A DNA stretch of 40,489 bases, taken from NCBI GenBank assembly GCA_000435975.1, contig FR884123.1, forward strand, positions 1 to 40,489, read 5' to 3'. Positions within the stretch are counted from its first letter, which is position 1. Each line of letters opens with the position of its first letter. This DNA comes from Oscillibacter sp. CAG:241 (lineage in GTDB: Bacteria; Bacillota; Clostridia; Oscillospirales; Oscillospiraceae). The position numbers were made by a program, and so were the translations under genes. The notes under the pieces are model-generated. The model was not told where the DNA came from, ran no database searches, and saw only the letters and a list, made by a program, of their open reading frames with translations. Below, piece after piece: positions 33,401 through 40,155 of this stretch.

Positions 33401-35198
33401 GCAGAGGGCGGCGGCTGCCGGGATCCAGCCGGTGCAGCCGGTCCACCAGCAGCATGGAGCCTGCCCGGACGGTGATGTCCTCCCGCTGGCACAGTCCCTG
33501 GGCAAACCGCAGCAGCAGCTCCTGCCGGGACCGGGTCAGGGCCGGCAGCGGCAGTCCCGCCGCCGTGTCCAGCAGCTGGAAGGCCACGTCGTCCTCCAGC
33601 TGGTCCGGGTGGCGGTAATAGGCGAAGAAGGGAGCCAGGAACCGCTCCTCCCGGCCCGGGCACCGCTGCAGCAGGGAGCCCACGGCGAATTTCAGGGTAT
33701 AGCGGATCCACCGCCGGTGCTGGGGCATCAGCTTGTGGTCCGGGTAGATGATCTTTTGCAGGTACAGCTTCCACTGGTCCAGGTCCGTGGGCACGCCGGC
33801 GTCGGAGCGGCTGTCCGCCGGACGCTCCTTGGCATAGCCCGCGTGGAACCCGGCGATGATCTCGCCCATCAGCGCCGCCGCCTGGCGGCGGATGTCCCCC
33901 TCCCGGTGCATCAGCAGCTCATACAGAAAGGCCAGGGTCTGCACCTTCTGGGGAATGTGCAGATACAGGGAGTAGGACTCGAACACCCCCAGATAGGCCC
34001 GCAGCCGCCGCCAGTTGGTCTCGCCCCGGGCCTGCTCCAGCAGGGAGGCAAAGCTCCGCTGGCCCGTCAGCCGATGCATCAGGTCGATGTTGTGGCCCAC
34101 ACACTGCAGGGTCAGGGCCGTCAGGGCCTCCCGGTCCGTCATCAGGGCGGTGTGCTTTTCCGGCAGAGGCGGTGTGTCCCTGCCTTTCAGGGTCACATCC
34201 ACCCCCCGGGACACCATGAACTGCTCGAAATCGTACAGCCGGGCGTACACCAGCTCATACCGCCGCCGCTTGGCCTGGTCCACGGCGTCCAGCTTGGACA
34301 GGATCACGTCGAAGGCCTCCGCCAGGGAGAAGATCTTCGTCACCTCCCGGCCCTGATCGTCCCGGGTCTGCTTCACCCGGAAATCGGCGTAGATCAGCAG
34401 CAGAGACTCCACCGACAGATAGTCCAGCTCCAGGTCCCACACGGAGTGGTTGGCGGCCACATGGCCGATATCCGTCATCCGCCGGCGGCGGAACCACTGG
34501 TCCGTGTAATAGTAGTGCAGATACGGCACCCGCTCTCCGGGGTGGCAGCCGAATTTGCCGATGTCGTGGCCGATGGCGCTGCCGGACACCAGGGCCAGGT
34601 CCAGGGGTACGCCCCCCCGGCGCAGGGCCCGTCCGGCGGTGACGGCCACATGGTGAACTCCCACGATGTGCTCCAGGGTCCGATAGGGCGTCACCTCCAG
34701 GCCCAGGCGCATCATTTCATACACATACTCCCGCTTCCAAAGCCGCAGCATCTGACCGAACTGGGCGGCAGCAGGGCAGTCCGTCAGCTCCTCAGGGGCC
34801 GGGGGAGCAAAGTCCCAGGCGGGGTCATAGTCCCGCAGCTCCCGCTCCGCGTCCAGCAGCACCTGCAAAACCGACAGGAAAAACACCGCCCCGGCTCCGT
34901 GGGACCGGTCCCCGTGCTTCTCCGGAAACAGCAGCCGCCGGGCAAAACCGTAGCAGTAAGGCAGCCAGCCCTCCCGGGGCCCCGGGCCGTCCAGCCGCTC
35001 CAGGTCCTCCCGGCACAGGTCCAGAGCCCCGGCGCAGGATACCCGGTCCGCCATCAGCGGCACAAAGCGCTGGAAATACCCCTCGCCCACCAGCTGCTGC
35101 ACCAGGTCCTCCCGGCCGGCCAGGTATTCCGCCGCCGGGCGGCGGGAAAGCCGCCGCAGCAGTGCGGCGTTCATCTGGCGGATTCGTTTTCTCGTCAT
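30459..35198 (-). CDS. Giant fusion: HD hydrolase, helical repeats, NadD-like adenylyltransferase, PRTase
   Basis: A 1,579-residue cytoplasmic protein. An HD phosphohydrolase lies at about 170-290 (EHIVGVHHVAV, GHDIGKFG, HVAANHS). Residues about 400-860 are Leu/Arg-rich helical HEAT-like repeats. At about 892-1,075 is a nucleotidylyltransferase of the NadD type: FFPGTFDPFTLSHKG, GSDVVAHAS, ISSTRIREAV; the usual HxGH appears as TLSH. About 1,110-1,240 looks GNAT-like, and 1,320-1,470 holds a phosphoribosyltransferase with the PRPP loop VILVDDMLHDGKRI. AAGGGGG precedes the ATG. Combined activities suggest synthesis, salvage or repair of NAD-like nucleotides. Two smaller genes follow after 12 and 19 bases. 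Confidence 0.85.
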   Translation of the reverse strand: MTRKRIRQMNAALLRRLSRRPAAEYLAGREDLVQQLVGEGYFQRFVPLMADRVSCAGALDLCREDLERLDGPGPREGWLPYCYGFARRLLFPEKHGDRSHGAGAVFFLSVLQVLLDAERELRDYDPAWDFAPPAPEELTDCPAAAQFGQMLRLWKREYVYEMMRLGLEVTPYRTLEHIVGVHHVAVTAGRALRRGGVPLDLALVSGSAIGHDIGKFGCHPGERVPYLHYYYTDQWFRRRRMTDIGHVAANHSVWDLELDYLSVESLLLIYADFRVKQTRDDQGREVTKIFSLAEAFDVILSKLDAVDQAKRRRYELVYARLYDFEQFMVSRGVDVTLKGRDTPPLPEKHTALMTDREALTALTLQCVGHNIDLMHRLTGQRSFASLLEQARGETNWRRLRAYLGVFESYSLYLHIPQKVQTLAFLYELLMHREGDIRRQAAALMGEIIAGFHAGYAKERPADSRSDAGVPTDLDQWKLYLQKIIYPDHKLMPQHRRWIRYTLKFAVGSLLQRCPGREERFLAPFFAYYRHPDQLEDDVAFQLLDTAAGLPLPALTRSRQELLLRFAQGLCQREDITVRAGSMLLVDRLHRLDPGSRRPLRILQRIDCRGSASLELLRCRIMEGGVPEPLPEQVISDIFLDNLKTATPWILKQVNIRLLEDYAAREDGPVLHIATHLSNLIKVSDRVTVRHSAGNALLALAPRLTVDQRNEVSVELSRGLELGQQEFAKYIPDYLGRFALWLPPAQLEELLADLSQTLNAASVRMVASALDTVGVIYEEYDTYRARFPEEPEAYRSRRERLLGMLMKRLAGSDGGARQEAMFVLGRRVFGSGSLGEHEKRQAFLLTEQKLLETCYEEAEDALTFYYRASMLGRVYRFMTEQRLFHGGFPFEEPRPIAFFPGTFDPFTLSHKGIVRAIRDRGFEVLLAIDEFSWSKRTQPYRIRRRIAAMSVADEFHVHIFPEDFPVNIANPGNLRCLREAFPGRPVSIVVGSDVVAHASSYQKPVEPDSIHTFDHVIFRREELGGPVDYGCIRGRVVELTLPPQLEEISSTRIREAVDANRDISRLVDPAVQDFIYRRGLYLREPQDKPMLQTEDLEFSVSQHPAEELLPLLRELGPDGSAVARAVSESGDQAVLLHRSGQTCVLGAVTFRCLDSQMLFSRLKSPALTGLVRQSTGGRALLVSGLLVPRGEQQEEFGQLLLTEVLTLALSREYAYGLYVPLEGAASTFARQLMLRQGFVPVSGGERDALAVDMRRPLVLSRNVDTAIKQPLAGRPAVAAAVSAGRIRLQEALTRLYPGELVLSLSAGVIYHRLLQRITARNGVPAEPLVPRQLGPDICVPYGKILRGVAVPNTVTKTLRTDKVYEPDLSAYSIEAYPDYSPLADQVRTIRAFDRPVILVDDMLHDGKRIRRLAPLLRQTHTQVDQVLVGYLTGMGRDLMEQLGYPVDSIYYLPNLRRWFVESTLYPFIGGDTVRRPGRLPGGLQPSVNRILPYASPELPDVDGGAVWQLSLCCLENARDILLALETEYRSLYARNLTLARLGEAVILPLCPDKGPCMTYDLTRAASTYLDGDIEQLRRMR

Positions 35199-35236
35199 AG
35201 CACGGCCCCCTTTGCGGGAAATTTGGATTTGTTTCT

Positions 35237-35265
35237 ATTATGCCACGCTCCGGCCCCTACCGCAA
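35237..35265 (-). promoter_or_regulatory. Promoter of the fusion-protein operon
   Basis: On the minus strand: -35 TTGCGG (35,265-35,260), 17-base spacer, -10 CATAAT (35,242-35,237). The -35 is a weak match, the -10 a good one. Transcription would begin about 30 bases before the ATG at 35,198. Confidence 0.5.
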
Positions 35266-35305
35266 GAATAAATCCCGCAAAAATACGGGATAATATACCT
35301 GTCAA

Positions 35306-35390
35306 AAAAGGGCTTTGCCCTTTTGGAATAAAAGGCTTGCAGGCCCTCTCAGTCGGCTGCGCCGACAGCTCTCCCAAAGGGAGAGCCAAG
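35306..35390 (+). repeat. Palindromic intergenic repeat of Clostridia type
   Basis: Three hairpins in a row: AAAAGGGC/GCCCTTTT (about 35,307-35,324), GTCGGC/GCCGAC (35,352-35,366) and GCTCTCCC/GGGAGAGC (35,368-35,386). The wording CTCTCAGTCGGCTGCGCCGA is one I recall as a dispersed intergenic repeat of Oscillospiraceae-like genomes. Only one copy is in this window. It lies between the divergent fusion-protein and spoVAF genes. Confidence 0.6.
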
Positions 35391-35434
35391 GTCTTTTGGG
35401 CAAGTCATTTTTCCGTATTCTGGGGGTGCAGCAG

Positions 35435-36847
35435 GTGAAGATCGTGCAGGACGCCTTCCTCCGCCGGACGGAGGAGCTGGATGCGCGGCTGGGCGTGGGC
35501 CGCAGCTTCGATATGGTGGGCCGCAGCCTGACCGTCGGGGGCCGCCGGGCCCGGCTGTGGGTGGTGAACGGCTATGCCGACGACGCGGTGCTGGAGCGGG
35601 CCATCTCCGGATGGCTGCCCATCCGGGACCTGAACGGCATCGGTACGCTGGAGGCCTTCGTGGCGCAGTACGTCACCGTGTCCGAGGCGGAGGCGGAGAC
35701 GGACATGGACAAGGCCGTGACGGCGGTATTCTCCGGCAAGACCCTGCTGGTCATCGACGGCTACCCCGGCGGCGTGCTGATGGACGCCAAGCAATTCCCC
35801 CTGCGGGGCATTGAGGAGCCGGACACCAGCAAGGTGCTGCGGGGCAGCCACGACGGCTTTGTGGAGAGCATCATGAAAAACGCCGCCCTGCTGCGCCGCC
35901 GCATCCGGGATCCCCAGTTGACCCTGGAGGGGCTGGAGGTAGGGGGACGGTCCCACGCCGACGTGGCCCTGTGCTATCTGGCGGACAAGGCGGACCCGGC
36001 CCTGCTGGAGGAGCTGCGGGGCAAGCTCCGCCATATGCAGATCAGCTCCATCTCCATGAGCCAGGAGAGCATTGCCGAGGCCATCGCCCCGTCCCAATGG
36101 TGGAATCCCTTCCCCAAGACCCGGTATACCGAGCGCCCCGACGTGGCCACGGCGTCCATCATGGAGGGAGACGTGGTGCTGATGATCGACAACACCCCGT
36201 CGGTGATGCTGTTTCCATGCACCCTGTTCCGGTTTGCCGAGGAAATCAACGACTATTACTTCCCGCCCCTGGTAGGGTCGTATTTGCAGATCGTGCGGAT
36301 GATCGTGCTGCTTTTGACGCTGTTTGTGACGCCCCTGTGGTTCCTGCTGGTAAAGGACCCGGAGAAGCTCCACGAGAGTCTGCGTTTTCTGCTGATCGGG
36401 GATGAATACTATGTGCCCCTGATTTTGCAGCTGCTGCTAGTGGAGCTGATCATCGACGTGCTGAAGCTGGCGTCCCTGAACACGCCGGACGTGCTCAGCA
36501 ACTCCTTCAGCATGCTGGGAGCCCTGATATTGGGAGACTTTGCGGTGCAGGCCAGGTGGCTGGTGCCGGAGGTGCTGGTATACATGGCCTTTGTGGCCAT
36601 CGCCAACTATGCCCAGCACAGCTATGAGATGGGCTACGCCGTGAAGCTGTGCCGCATGGCGCTGCTGCTGCTGATTTACTTCTTTGACTGGTGGGGCTTT
36701 ATCGGCGGCATCATCGGCGTGGTGGCCATGATCGCCTCCACCCGTCCCCTGGTGGGAAAGGGGTATCTCTATCCCCTGATCCCCTTCAACGGCAAGGACC
36801 TCCGGGCCCTGCTGCACCGCCGGCCCATCAGCCGGGACAATACCTGA
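35435..36847 (+). CDS. spoVAF: GerA/SpoVAF-family spore germination protein
   Basis: About 470 residues from the GTG at 35,435. The N-terminal soluble half contains RLGVGRSFDMVGR and EEPDTSKVLRGSHDGFVESI, then NAALLRRRIRDPQL, the SpoVAF/GerA signature. At least four to five membrane segments fill residues about 285-450 (for example LQIVRMIVLLLTLFVTPLWF). The protein belongs in the inner spore membrane and takes part in germinant response or ion release. The frame is open upstream to 35,315 but that part is the palindromic repeat, so I prefer a start after it; GTG at 35,426 is an alternative. No other spoVA or ger gene adjoins it. Confidence 0.85.
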   Translation: MKIVQDAFLRRTEELDARLGVGRSFDMVGRSLTVGGRRARLWVVNGYADDAVLERAISGWLPIRDLNGIGTLEAFVAQYVTVSEAEAETDMDKAVTAVFSGKTLLVIDGYPGGVLMDAKQFPLRGIEEPDTSKVLRGSHDGFVESIMKNAALLRRRIRDPQLTLEGLEVGGRSHADVALCYLADKADPALLEELRGKLRHMQISSISMSQESIAEAIAPSQWWNPFPKTRYTERPDVATASIMEGDVVLMIDNTPSVMLFPCTLFRFAEEINDYYFPPLVGSYLQIVRMIVLLLTLFVTPLWFLLVKDPEKLHESLRFLLIGDEYYVPLILQLLLVELIIDVLKLASLNTPDVLSNSFSMLGALILGDFAVQARWLVPEVLVYMAFVAIANYAQHSYEMGYAVKLCRMALLLLIYFFDWWGFIGGIIGVVAMIASTRPLVGKGYLYPLIPFNGKDLRALLHRRPISRDNT

Positions 36848-36862
36848 CTGACTCCATCAAAA

Positions 36863-36892
36863 ACCGGCCGCCCATAGGGGCGGCCGGTCTGT
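36863..36892. terminator. Bidirectional terminator between spoVAF and queT
   Basis: ACCGGCCGCCC (36,863-36,873) pairs with GGGCGGCCGGT (36,878-36,888) over 11 base pairs. T-rich sequence follows on the plus strand and a run of five T on the minus strand, so it can end both converging genes. Confidence 0.9.
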
Positions 36893-36901
36893 TTATTCTG
36901 T

Positions 36902-37411
36902 TTATCTGGATTGGAGCCGGTCCCGGAAATAGGGGATCCTGGGCAGCTGCTTCACCAGCAGCACCCCCAGCACCAGGCAGGCGATGGCCTCGCCGGCGCC
37001 CACGGTGGCGGCGTTGAGCCCATAGGCGGGCCAGAAGGCGGCAGAGGTCCCGGCCTGCTCATAGGCCAGCACCGCCCCCACCAGCACCATGTTGCACGCC
37101 ACCGGCGGCAGGGCGGCCAGCCAGACATTGCGACATCTGGACGTGATCAGCGCGGCAATAAGGGTGGCCAGGGACCCCACCACGATATCCAGCACTCCAT
37201 AGGGGCTGAACAGGTTGGCGATGAGGCAGCCAACGCCCAGGCCCCAGGCCGTCTCCGGAAACAGGAACGGCAGCAGGCACAGTGCCTCGGAAAAGCGCAC
37301 CTGAATGGGTCCGTAGGTGATGCCGAACACCGCCCCCAGCAGGGACAGCACGGCGTAGGCGGCCGCCACCATGGCGGCCAGGGTCAGCTTCTGCGTATTT
37401 TTGTTTTTCAT
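36902..37411 (-). CDS. queT: Queuosine precursor transporter QueT
   Basis: A 169-residue membrane protein, the substrate-binding S component of an ECF-type transporter for a queuosine precursor. The N-terminal KLTLAAMVAAAYAVLSLLG, the signature YGPIQVRFSEALCLLPFLFP near 34-53 and LGVGCLIANLFSPYGVLDI identify the QueT family. Five to six membrane helices are visible. GGGAGG stands 5-6 bases before the ATG. No queuosine biosynthesis gene adjoins it, in line with a salvage lifestyle. Control probably comes from the structured leader. Confidence 0.93.
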   Translation of the reverse strand: MKNKNTQKLTLAAMVAAAYAVLSLLGAVFGITYGPIQVRFSEALCLLPFLFPETAWGLGVGCLIANLFSPYGVLDIVVGSLATLIAALITSRCRNVWLAALPPVACNMVLVGAVLAYEQAGTSAAFWPAYGLNAATVGAGEAIACLVLGVLLVKQLPRIPYFRDRLQSR

Positions 37412-37510
37412 GTGGTACCTCCCATGTTTTGTTTAGAGAACGGCCCCGCCGGGCCGAACGAACGCCTTGCGGCGCTTGGACAGGTCGGGTCCCTGTCGCC
37501 GGAAAGTATA
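37412..37510 (-). promoter_or_regulatory. Structured queT leader with promoter -10
   Basis: On the minus strand TATACT (37,510-37,505) is a good -10 without a clear -35. Seven bases later an 86-base leader begins with three hairpins in a row: GACAGG/CCTGTC (37,497-37,479), CGCC/GGCG (about 37,475-37,462) and CGGCCC/GGGCCG (37,456-37,441). An A-rich tail (TAAACAAAACA) then leads into GGGAGG. An A-rich tail beside the ribosome site recalls preQ1 riboswitches, which often control queT. The conserved preQ1-I loop is not seen, so class assignment stays open. Confidence 0.45.
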
Positions 37511-37536
37511 CCACAGGACACGCCAAAAGAAAAGAG

Positions 37537-37563
37537 AAAATCCCCGCGCCAGGCGGGGATTTT
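37537..37563 (-). terminator. Terminator after the lipoprotein gene
   Basis: AAAATCCCCGC (37,537-37,547) pairs with GCGGGGATTTT (37,553-37,563) around GCCAG. On the minus strand it ends the lipoprotein operon 15 bases after its stop. The stem's A/T flanks allow action in both directions. Confidence 0.88.
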
Positions 37564-37578
37564 TCCGGATGTCGGATT

Positions 37579-38580
37579 TTACGCGGCAGGGACCACGACC
37601 CGCAGCGCGCCCACGGACAGGCCCTTGGCATCGGTGAGGGTGATGTTGGCGTCGCCCCGGTCATAACACTGGGCCAGCACCAAAAGGCTGCCCTGGGGCA
37701 GCTGAGCCGCCGTGCCGTCGGGGTGCAGGCAGGGCACGGACTCTGCCGCCACGGCGGCCTCATACTCGGCGGCGTGATACGTCAGCTCATAGTACAGGGG
37801 CTGGCCGGTGAGCTGACCGGCCCACAGGTCCGCCTGGTCCATGGCCTGCATAGTCTCCGCCCACTGCTGCACCGACAGCATAGCCGCCACGGTGTCGGAA
37901 TCCATGGGCAGGGGCCGGTGCTGGTCCTGGGCGGAAACGGTGAAGCTGCTGCCGCTGCGCTGGACGGATACATGTACATCGGCCCAGCTGTTCAGAGAAT
38001 ACGTCTCCTCCTGGAGGGACCAGACCGTCATCTCCAGGGAGGTCAGGCTGCCGGTCTCGGAGTACCGGGCCCGCAGGGTCCGCAGGGCAATGCGGTTATC
38101 GATAGCCCCCACGGCAGCGTAGATCCGGTCCAGCAGCGCGTCATAGTCCGTGGGCCGGTACTCCCGGGGAATGGTCATCCGGCTGCTGGACGACAGGTCC
38201 AGAGCCACCCGGTAGCATTTCTCCGTGTCGGTGGTCAGGGGGCAGTACACGGCCTCCTGGTCGATCCAGCCGATGGACAGGCCGGACAGCCCCGGCTCCG
38301 TGATGGTCTGGCGCTGGGTGGGGTCCTTCAGGTCCACGGCCACCATGCTGCCGCCCCGGACAAAATACAGCTTCCCGGACACGATGGTCAGGGGCTGGGG
38401 ATAGCTGCCCATCTCGGCAATCAGCTCCTGGGTGCCGTCGTCGTGGCGATAGCTGACAGAATACGTGGTGCCGTCGTCGGACAGGAAAAAGTTATCCACA
38501 CTCCACTGTTCCTTTTTCCCGCAGCCGGACAGAAGGGACAGCAGCATCAGGGCCAGCAGCCCCGCAATCAGTCGTTTCAT
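37579..38580 (-). CDS. Hypothetical lipoprotein
   Basis: A 333-residue protein with a lipoprotein signal peptide, MKRLIAGLLALMLLSLLSGC, with Cys20 as the likely lipidated residue. The mature part has alternating beta-strand stretches such as QPLTIVSGKLYFVRGG and SIGWIDQEAVYCPL, which suggest a beta-propeller-like start, then a helical middle and another beta-rich end. I recognise no named family. Its ATG lies one base after the stop of the AAA ATPase gene, so the two are tightly coupled. It is anchored on the outer face of the membrane. Confidence 0.85.
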   Translation of the reverse strand: MKRLIAGLLALMLLSLLSGCGKKEQWSVDNFFLSDDGTTYSVSYRHDDGTQELIAEMGSYPQPLTIVSGKLYFVRGGSMVAVDLKDPTQRQTITEPGLSGLSIGWIDQEAVYCPLTTDTEKCYRVALDLSSSSRMTIPREYRPTDYDALLDRIYAAVGAIDNRIALRTLRARYSETGSLTSLEMTVWSLQEETYSLNSWADVHVSVQRSGSSFTVSAQDQHRPLPMDSDTVAAMLSVQQWAETMQAMDQADLWAGQLTGQPLYYELTYHAAEYEAAVAAESVPCLHPDGTAAQLPQGSLLVLAQCYDRGDANITLTDAKGLSVGALRVVVPAA

Positions 38581-38581
38581 A

Positions 38582-39619
38582 TCAATCTACCTTTCCCCGG
38601 GCGCGGAGAACGTCGTCTGCCGTAATGACAGTCAGATCCTCCCGGGTAACGTTTTCCATGGCGGCCAGGCGGTTGTTCTGGGCCACCAGAATGTGTTCAA
38701 ACAGGTTGCGGACGCCCCGGGCATTACCGAAGCTGTCGTCCGCCGACTCCTCGGCGATATAGTCCCGGACCAGGGGGCGGGCGTCCTCGGTCAGCCGGTA
38801 GCACCCCTTTTTGCACTGCATGTCGAAGATCTGCACCATTTCGTCGGCGGTATAATCCTCAAACAGCAGAAATCGGTTGAACCGGGACTCCAGGCCCGGG
38901 TTGGAATGGATGAACTTGCCCATCAGGTCCGTATACCCCGCCACGATCACCACCAGGTCGTCCCGGTGGTCCTCCATGGCCTTGAGGACGGTGTCGATGG
39001 CCTCCTGTCCGAAGTCGTTTTCGGACTTGCCGTTGAGGGCATAGGCCTCGTCGATAAAGAGCACGCCGCCCATAGCCTTTTCAATGACCTTCTGGGTTTT
39101 CAGCGCCGTCTGGCCCACATAGCCCGCCACCAGGCCGCTGCGGTCTACCTCCACCAGCTGGCCCCGGGACAGAATATCCAGGCTCCGATAGATGCGGGCC
39201 ATCATCCGGGCCATCATGGTCTTGCCGGTGCCGGGATTGCCGGTGAACACCAGGTGCAGGGACATGTCCGTGGTGGGCAGGCCGTGCTGCCGCCGCAGCT
39301 GGTATACGGAGGCCATGTTGATCAGGTTATGGACCTCCTCCTTGACGGTTTGCAGACCGATGTAGCTGTCCAGCTCCGCCAGCAGGTCCTTCATGTCCTC
39401 CTTGGGCAGCGGCTCCGGGGCCTCCGTCTGCTGCTCCGGGCCGCCGGACTTCTTGTCCGGGGCCTTTTCCGGCATCTTATCCGGGGCCTTTTCCGGCGTT
39501 TTGTCCGCCGGGGACAAGGGCGTGCCCCAGAAATCCGCATTCATGCTGCGCAGGTTCCGCTCCGTCATGGAGCGGATCACGTCCAGCTGCTGGAGGATGA
39601 TCTCGTCTTTTTTATCCAT
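38582..39619 (-). CDS. AAA+ ATPase of the CbbX/SpoVK type
   Basis: A 345-residue ATPase. Residues 1-75 are a low-complexity Pro/Lys/Asp/Glu linker with a duplicated KAPDKxPE unit. The AAA+ core carries ELDSYIGLQTVKEEVHNLIN, Walker A FTGNPGTGKTM near 127, the VAGYVGQTALKT pore-loop region, Walker B GGVLFIDEAYAL near 180 and the arginine finger in NPGLESRFNRFL. CbbX and SpoVK remodel protein complexes; without Rubisco genes here a sporulation-type role is more likely. It overlaps the Gx transporter gene by 8 bases and is followed by the lipoprotein gene. Confidence 0.9.
   Translation of the reverse strand: MDKKDEIILQQLDVIRSMTERNLRSMNADFWGTPLSPADKTPEKAPDKMPEKAPDKKSGGPEQQTEAPEPLPKEDMKDLLAELDSYIGLQTVKEEVHNLINMASVYQLRRQHGLPTTDMSLHLVFTGNPGTGKTMMARMMARIYRSLDILSRGQLVEVDRSGLVAGYVGQTALKTQKVIEKAMGGVLFIDEAYALNGKSENDFGQEAIDTVLKAMEDHRDDLVVIVAGYTDLMGKFIHSNPGLESRFNRFLLFEDYTADEMVQIFDMQCKKGCYRLTEDARPLVRDYIAEESADDSFGNARGVRNLFEHILVAQNNRLAAMENVTREDLTVITADDVLRARGKVD
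39456..39503. repeat. 24-base tandem duplication in the AAA ATPase linker
   Basis: Two adjoining 24-base copies beginning TCCGGGGCCTTTTCCGGC (39,456-39,479 and 39,480-39,503), differing in their last bases. They encode the doubled Pro/Lys/Asp linker unit in frame. Confidence 0.8.
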
Positions 39620-40145
39620 TATCCGCGCTCCTTCCGTGGGATAGCTTTACATGGTTCATGGCCCGCAGCAGCAGGGCCGACACGAAGCCCGTCAGGGCTC
39701 CGGTAAACAGGGATACCGCCAAAAGAAACGGCAGGTAGCCCAGGACGGCGGTGTTCCCCAGGGTAATCAGGGCCGCAGCCATCTGGCCGATGTTGTGGGC
39801 CGCCGCGCCGCCGATGGACACGCCGTATACCGACAGGCCCCGCAGCCGGGTCAGGGCCATCATTACCAGCATAGCCAGCACGCCGCCCAGCAGGGAAAAC
39901 AGCAGGGCCGAGGCGTTGCCGGCAAAGAGACTGCCCAGCAGGCACCGGGCCACCAGAATGCACAGGGCCGGAGCGGCCCCCAGCTGATACAGGGCAAACA
40001 CCGTGACGATATTGGCAAGGCCCAGCTTCACCCCCGGCAGGGGAATGAACAGCGTCACGGGAAACAGGTTTTCCAGGGTGCTCAGGCCCAGAGCCAGGGC
40101 CGTCAGCATCGCGCACATGGCCACCTGGCGGGTAGATATCTTCAT
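39612..40145 (-). CDS. Gx transporter family membrane protein
   Basis: A 177-residue protein starting MKISTRQVAMCAMLTALALGL. I reject the longer frame because AGGAGGGG stands just before ATG 40,143-40,145. FIPLPGVKLGLANIVTVFAL near 45 and CLLGSLFAGNASALLFSLLGG match the Gx transporter family (formerly heptaprenyl diphosphate synthase component I), an ECF-S-like fold with about five helices. The family commonly sits beside NusG-II and FMN-linked genes in Clostridia, as here. The substrate is unknown. Its end overlaps the ATPase start by 8 bases. Confidence 0.9.
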   Translation of the reverse strand: MKISTRQVAMCAMLTALALGLSTLENLFPVTLFIPLPGVKLGLANIVTVFALYQLGAAPALCILVARCLLGSLFAGNASALLFSLLGGVLAMLVMMALTRLRGLSVYGVSIGGAAAHNIGQMAAALITLGNTAVLGYLPFLLAVSLFTGALTGFVSALLLRAMNHVKLSHGRSADNG

Positions 40146-40155
40146 GCCGCCCCTC

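Noticed and set aside
31791..35438. 1,215-codon plus-strand open frame opposite the fusion gene, and similar long frames at 29,025-31,433 and 26,885-29,164
   Set aside because: They mirror GC-rich codons of the minus-strand genes. Their translations are rich in Gln, His, Gly, Pro and Arg, with no motifs and no ribosome sites, while the opposite frames carry clear domains.
37441..37497. Firm call of a class I preQ1 riboswitch
   Set aside because: Stems and A-rich tail are suggestive, but the short loops do not show the class I consensus I know, so only a structured leader is claimed.
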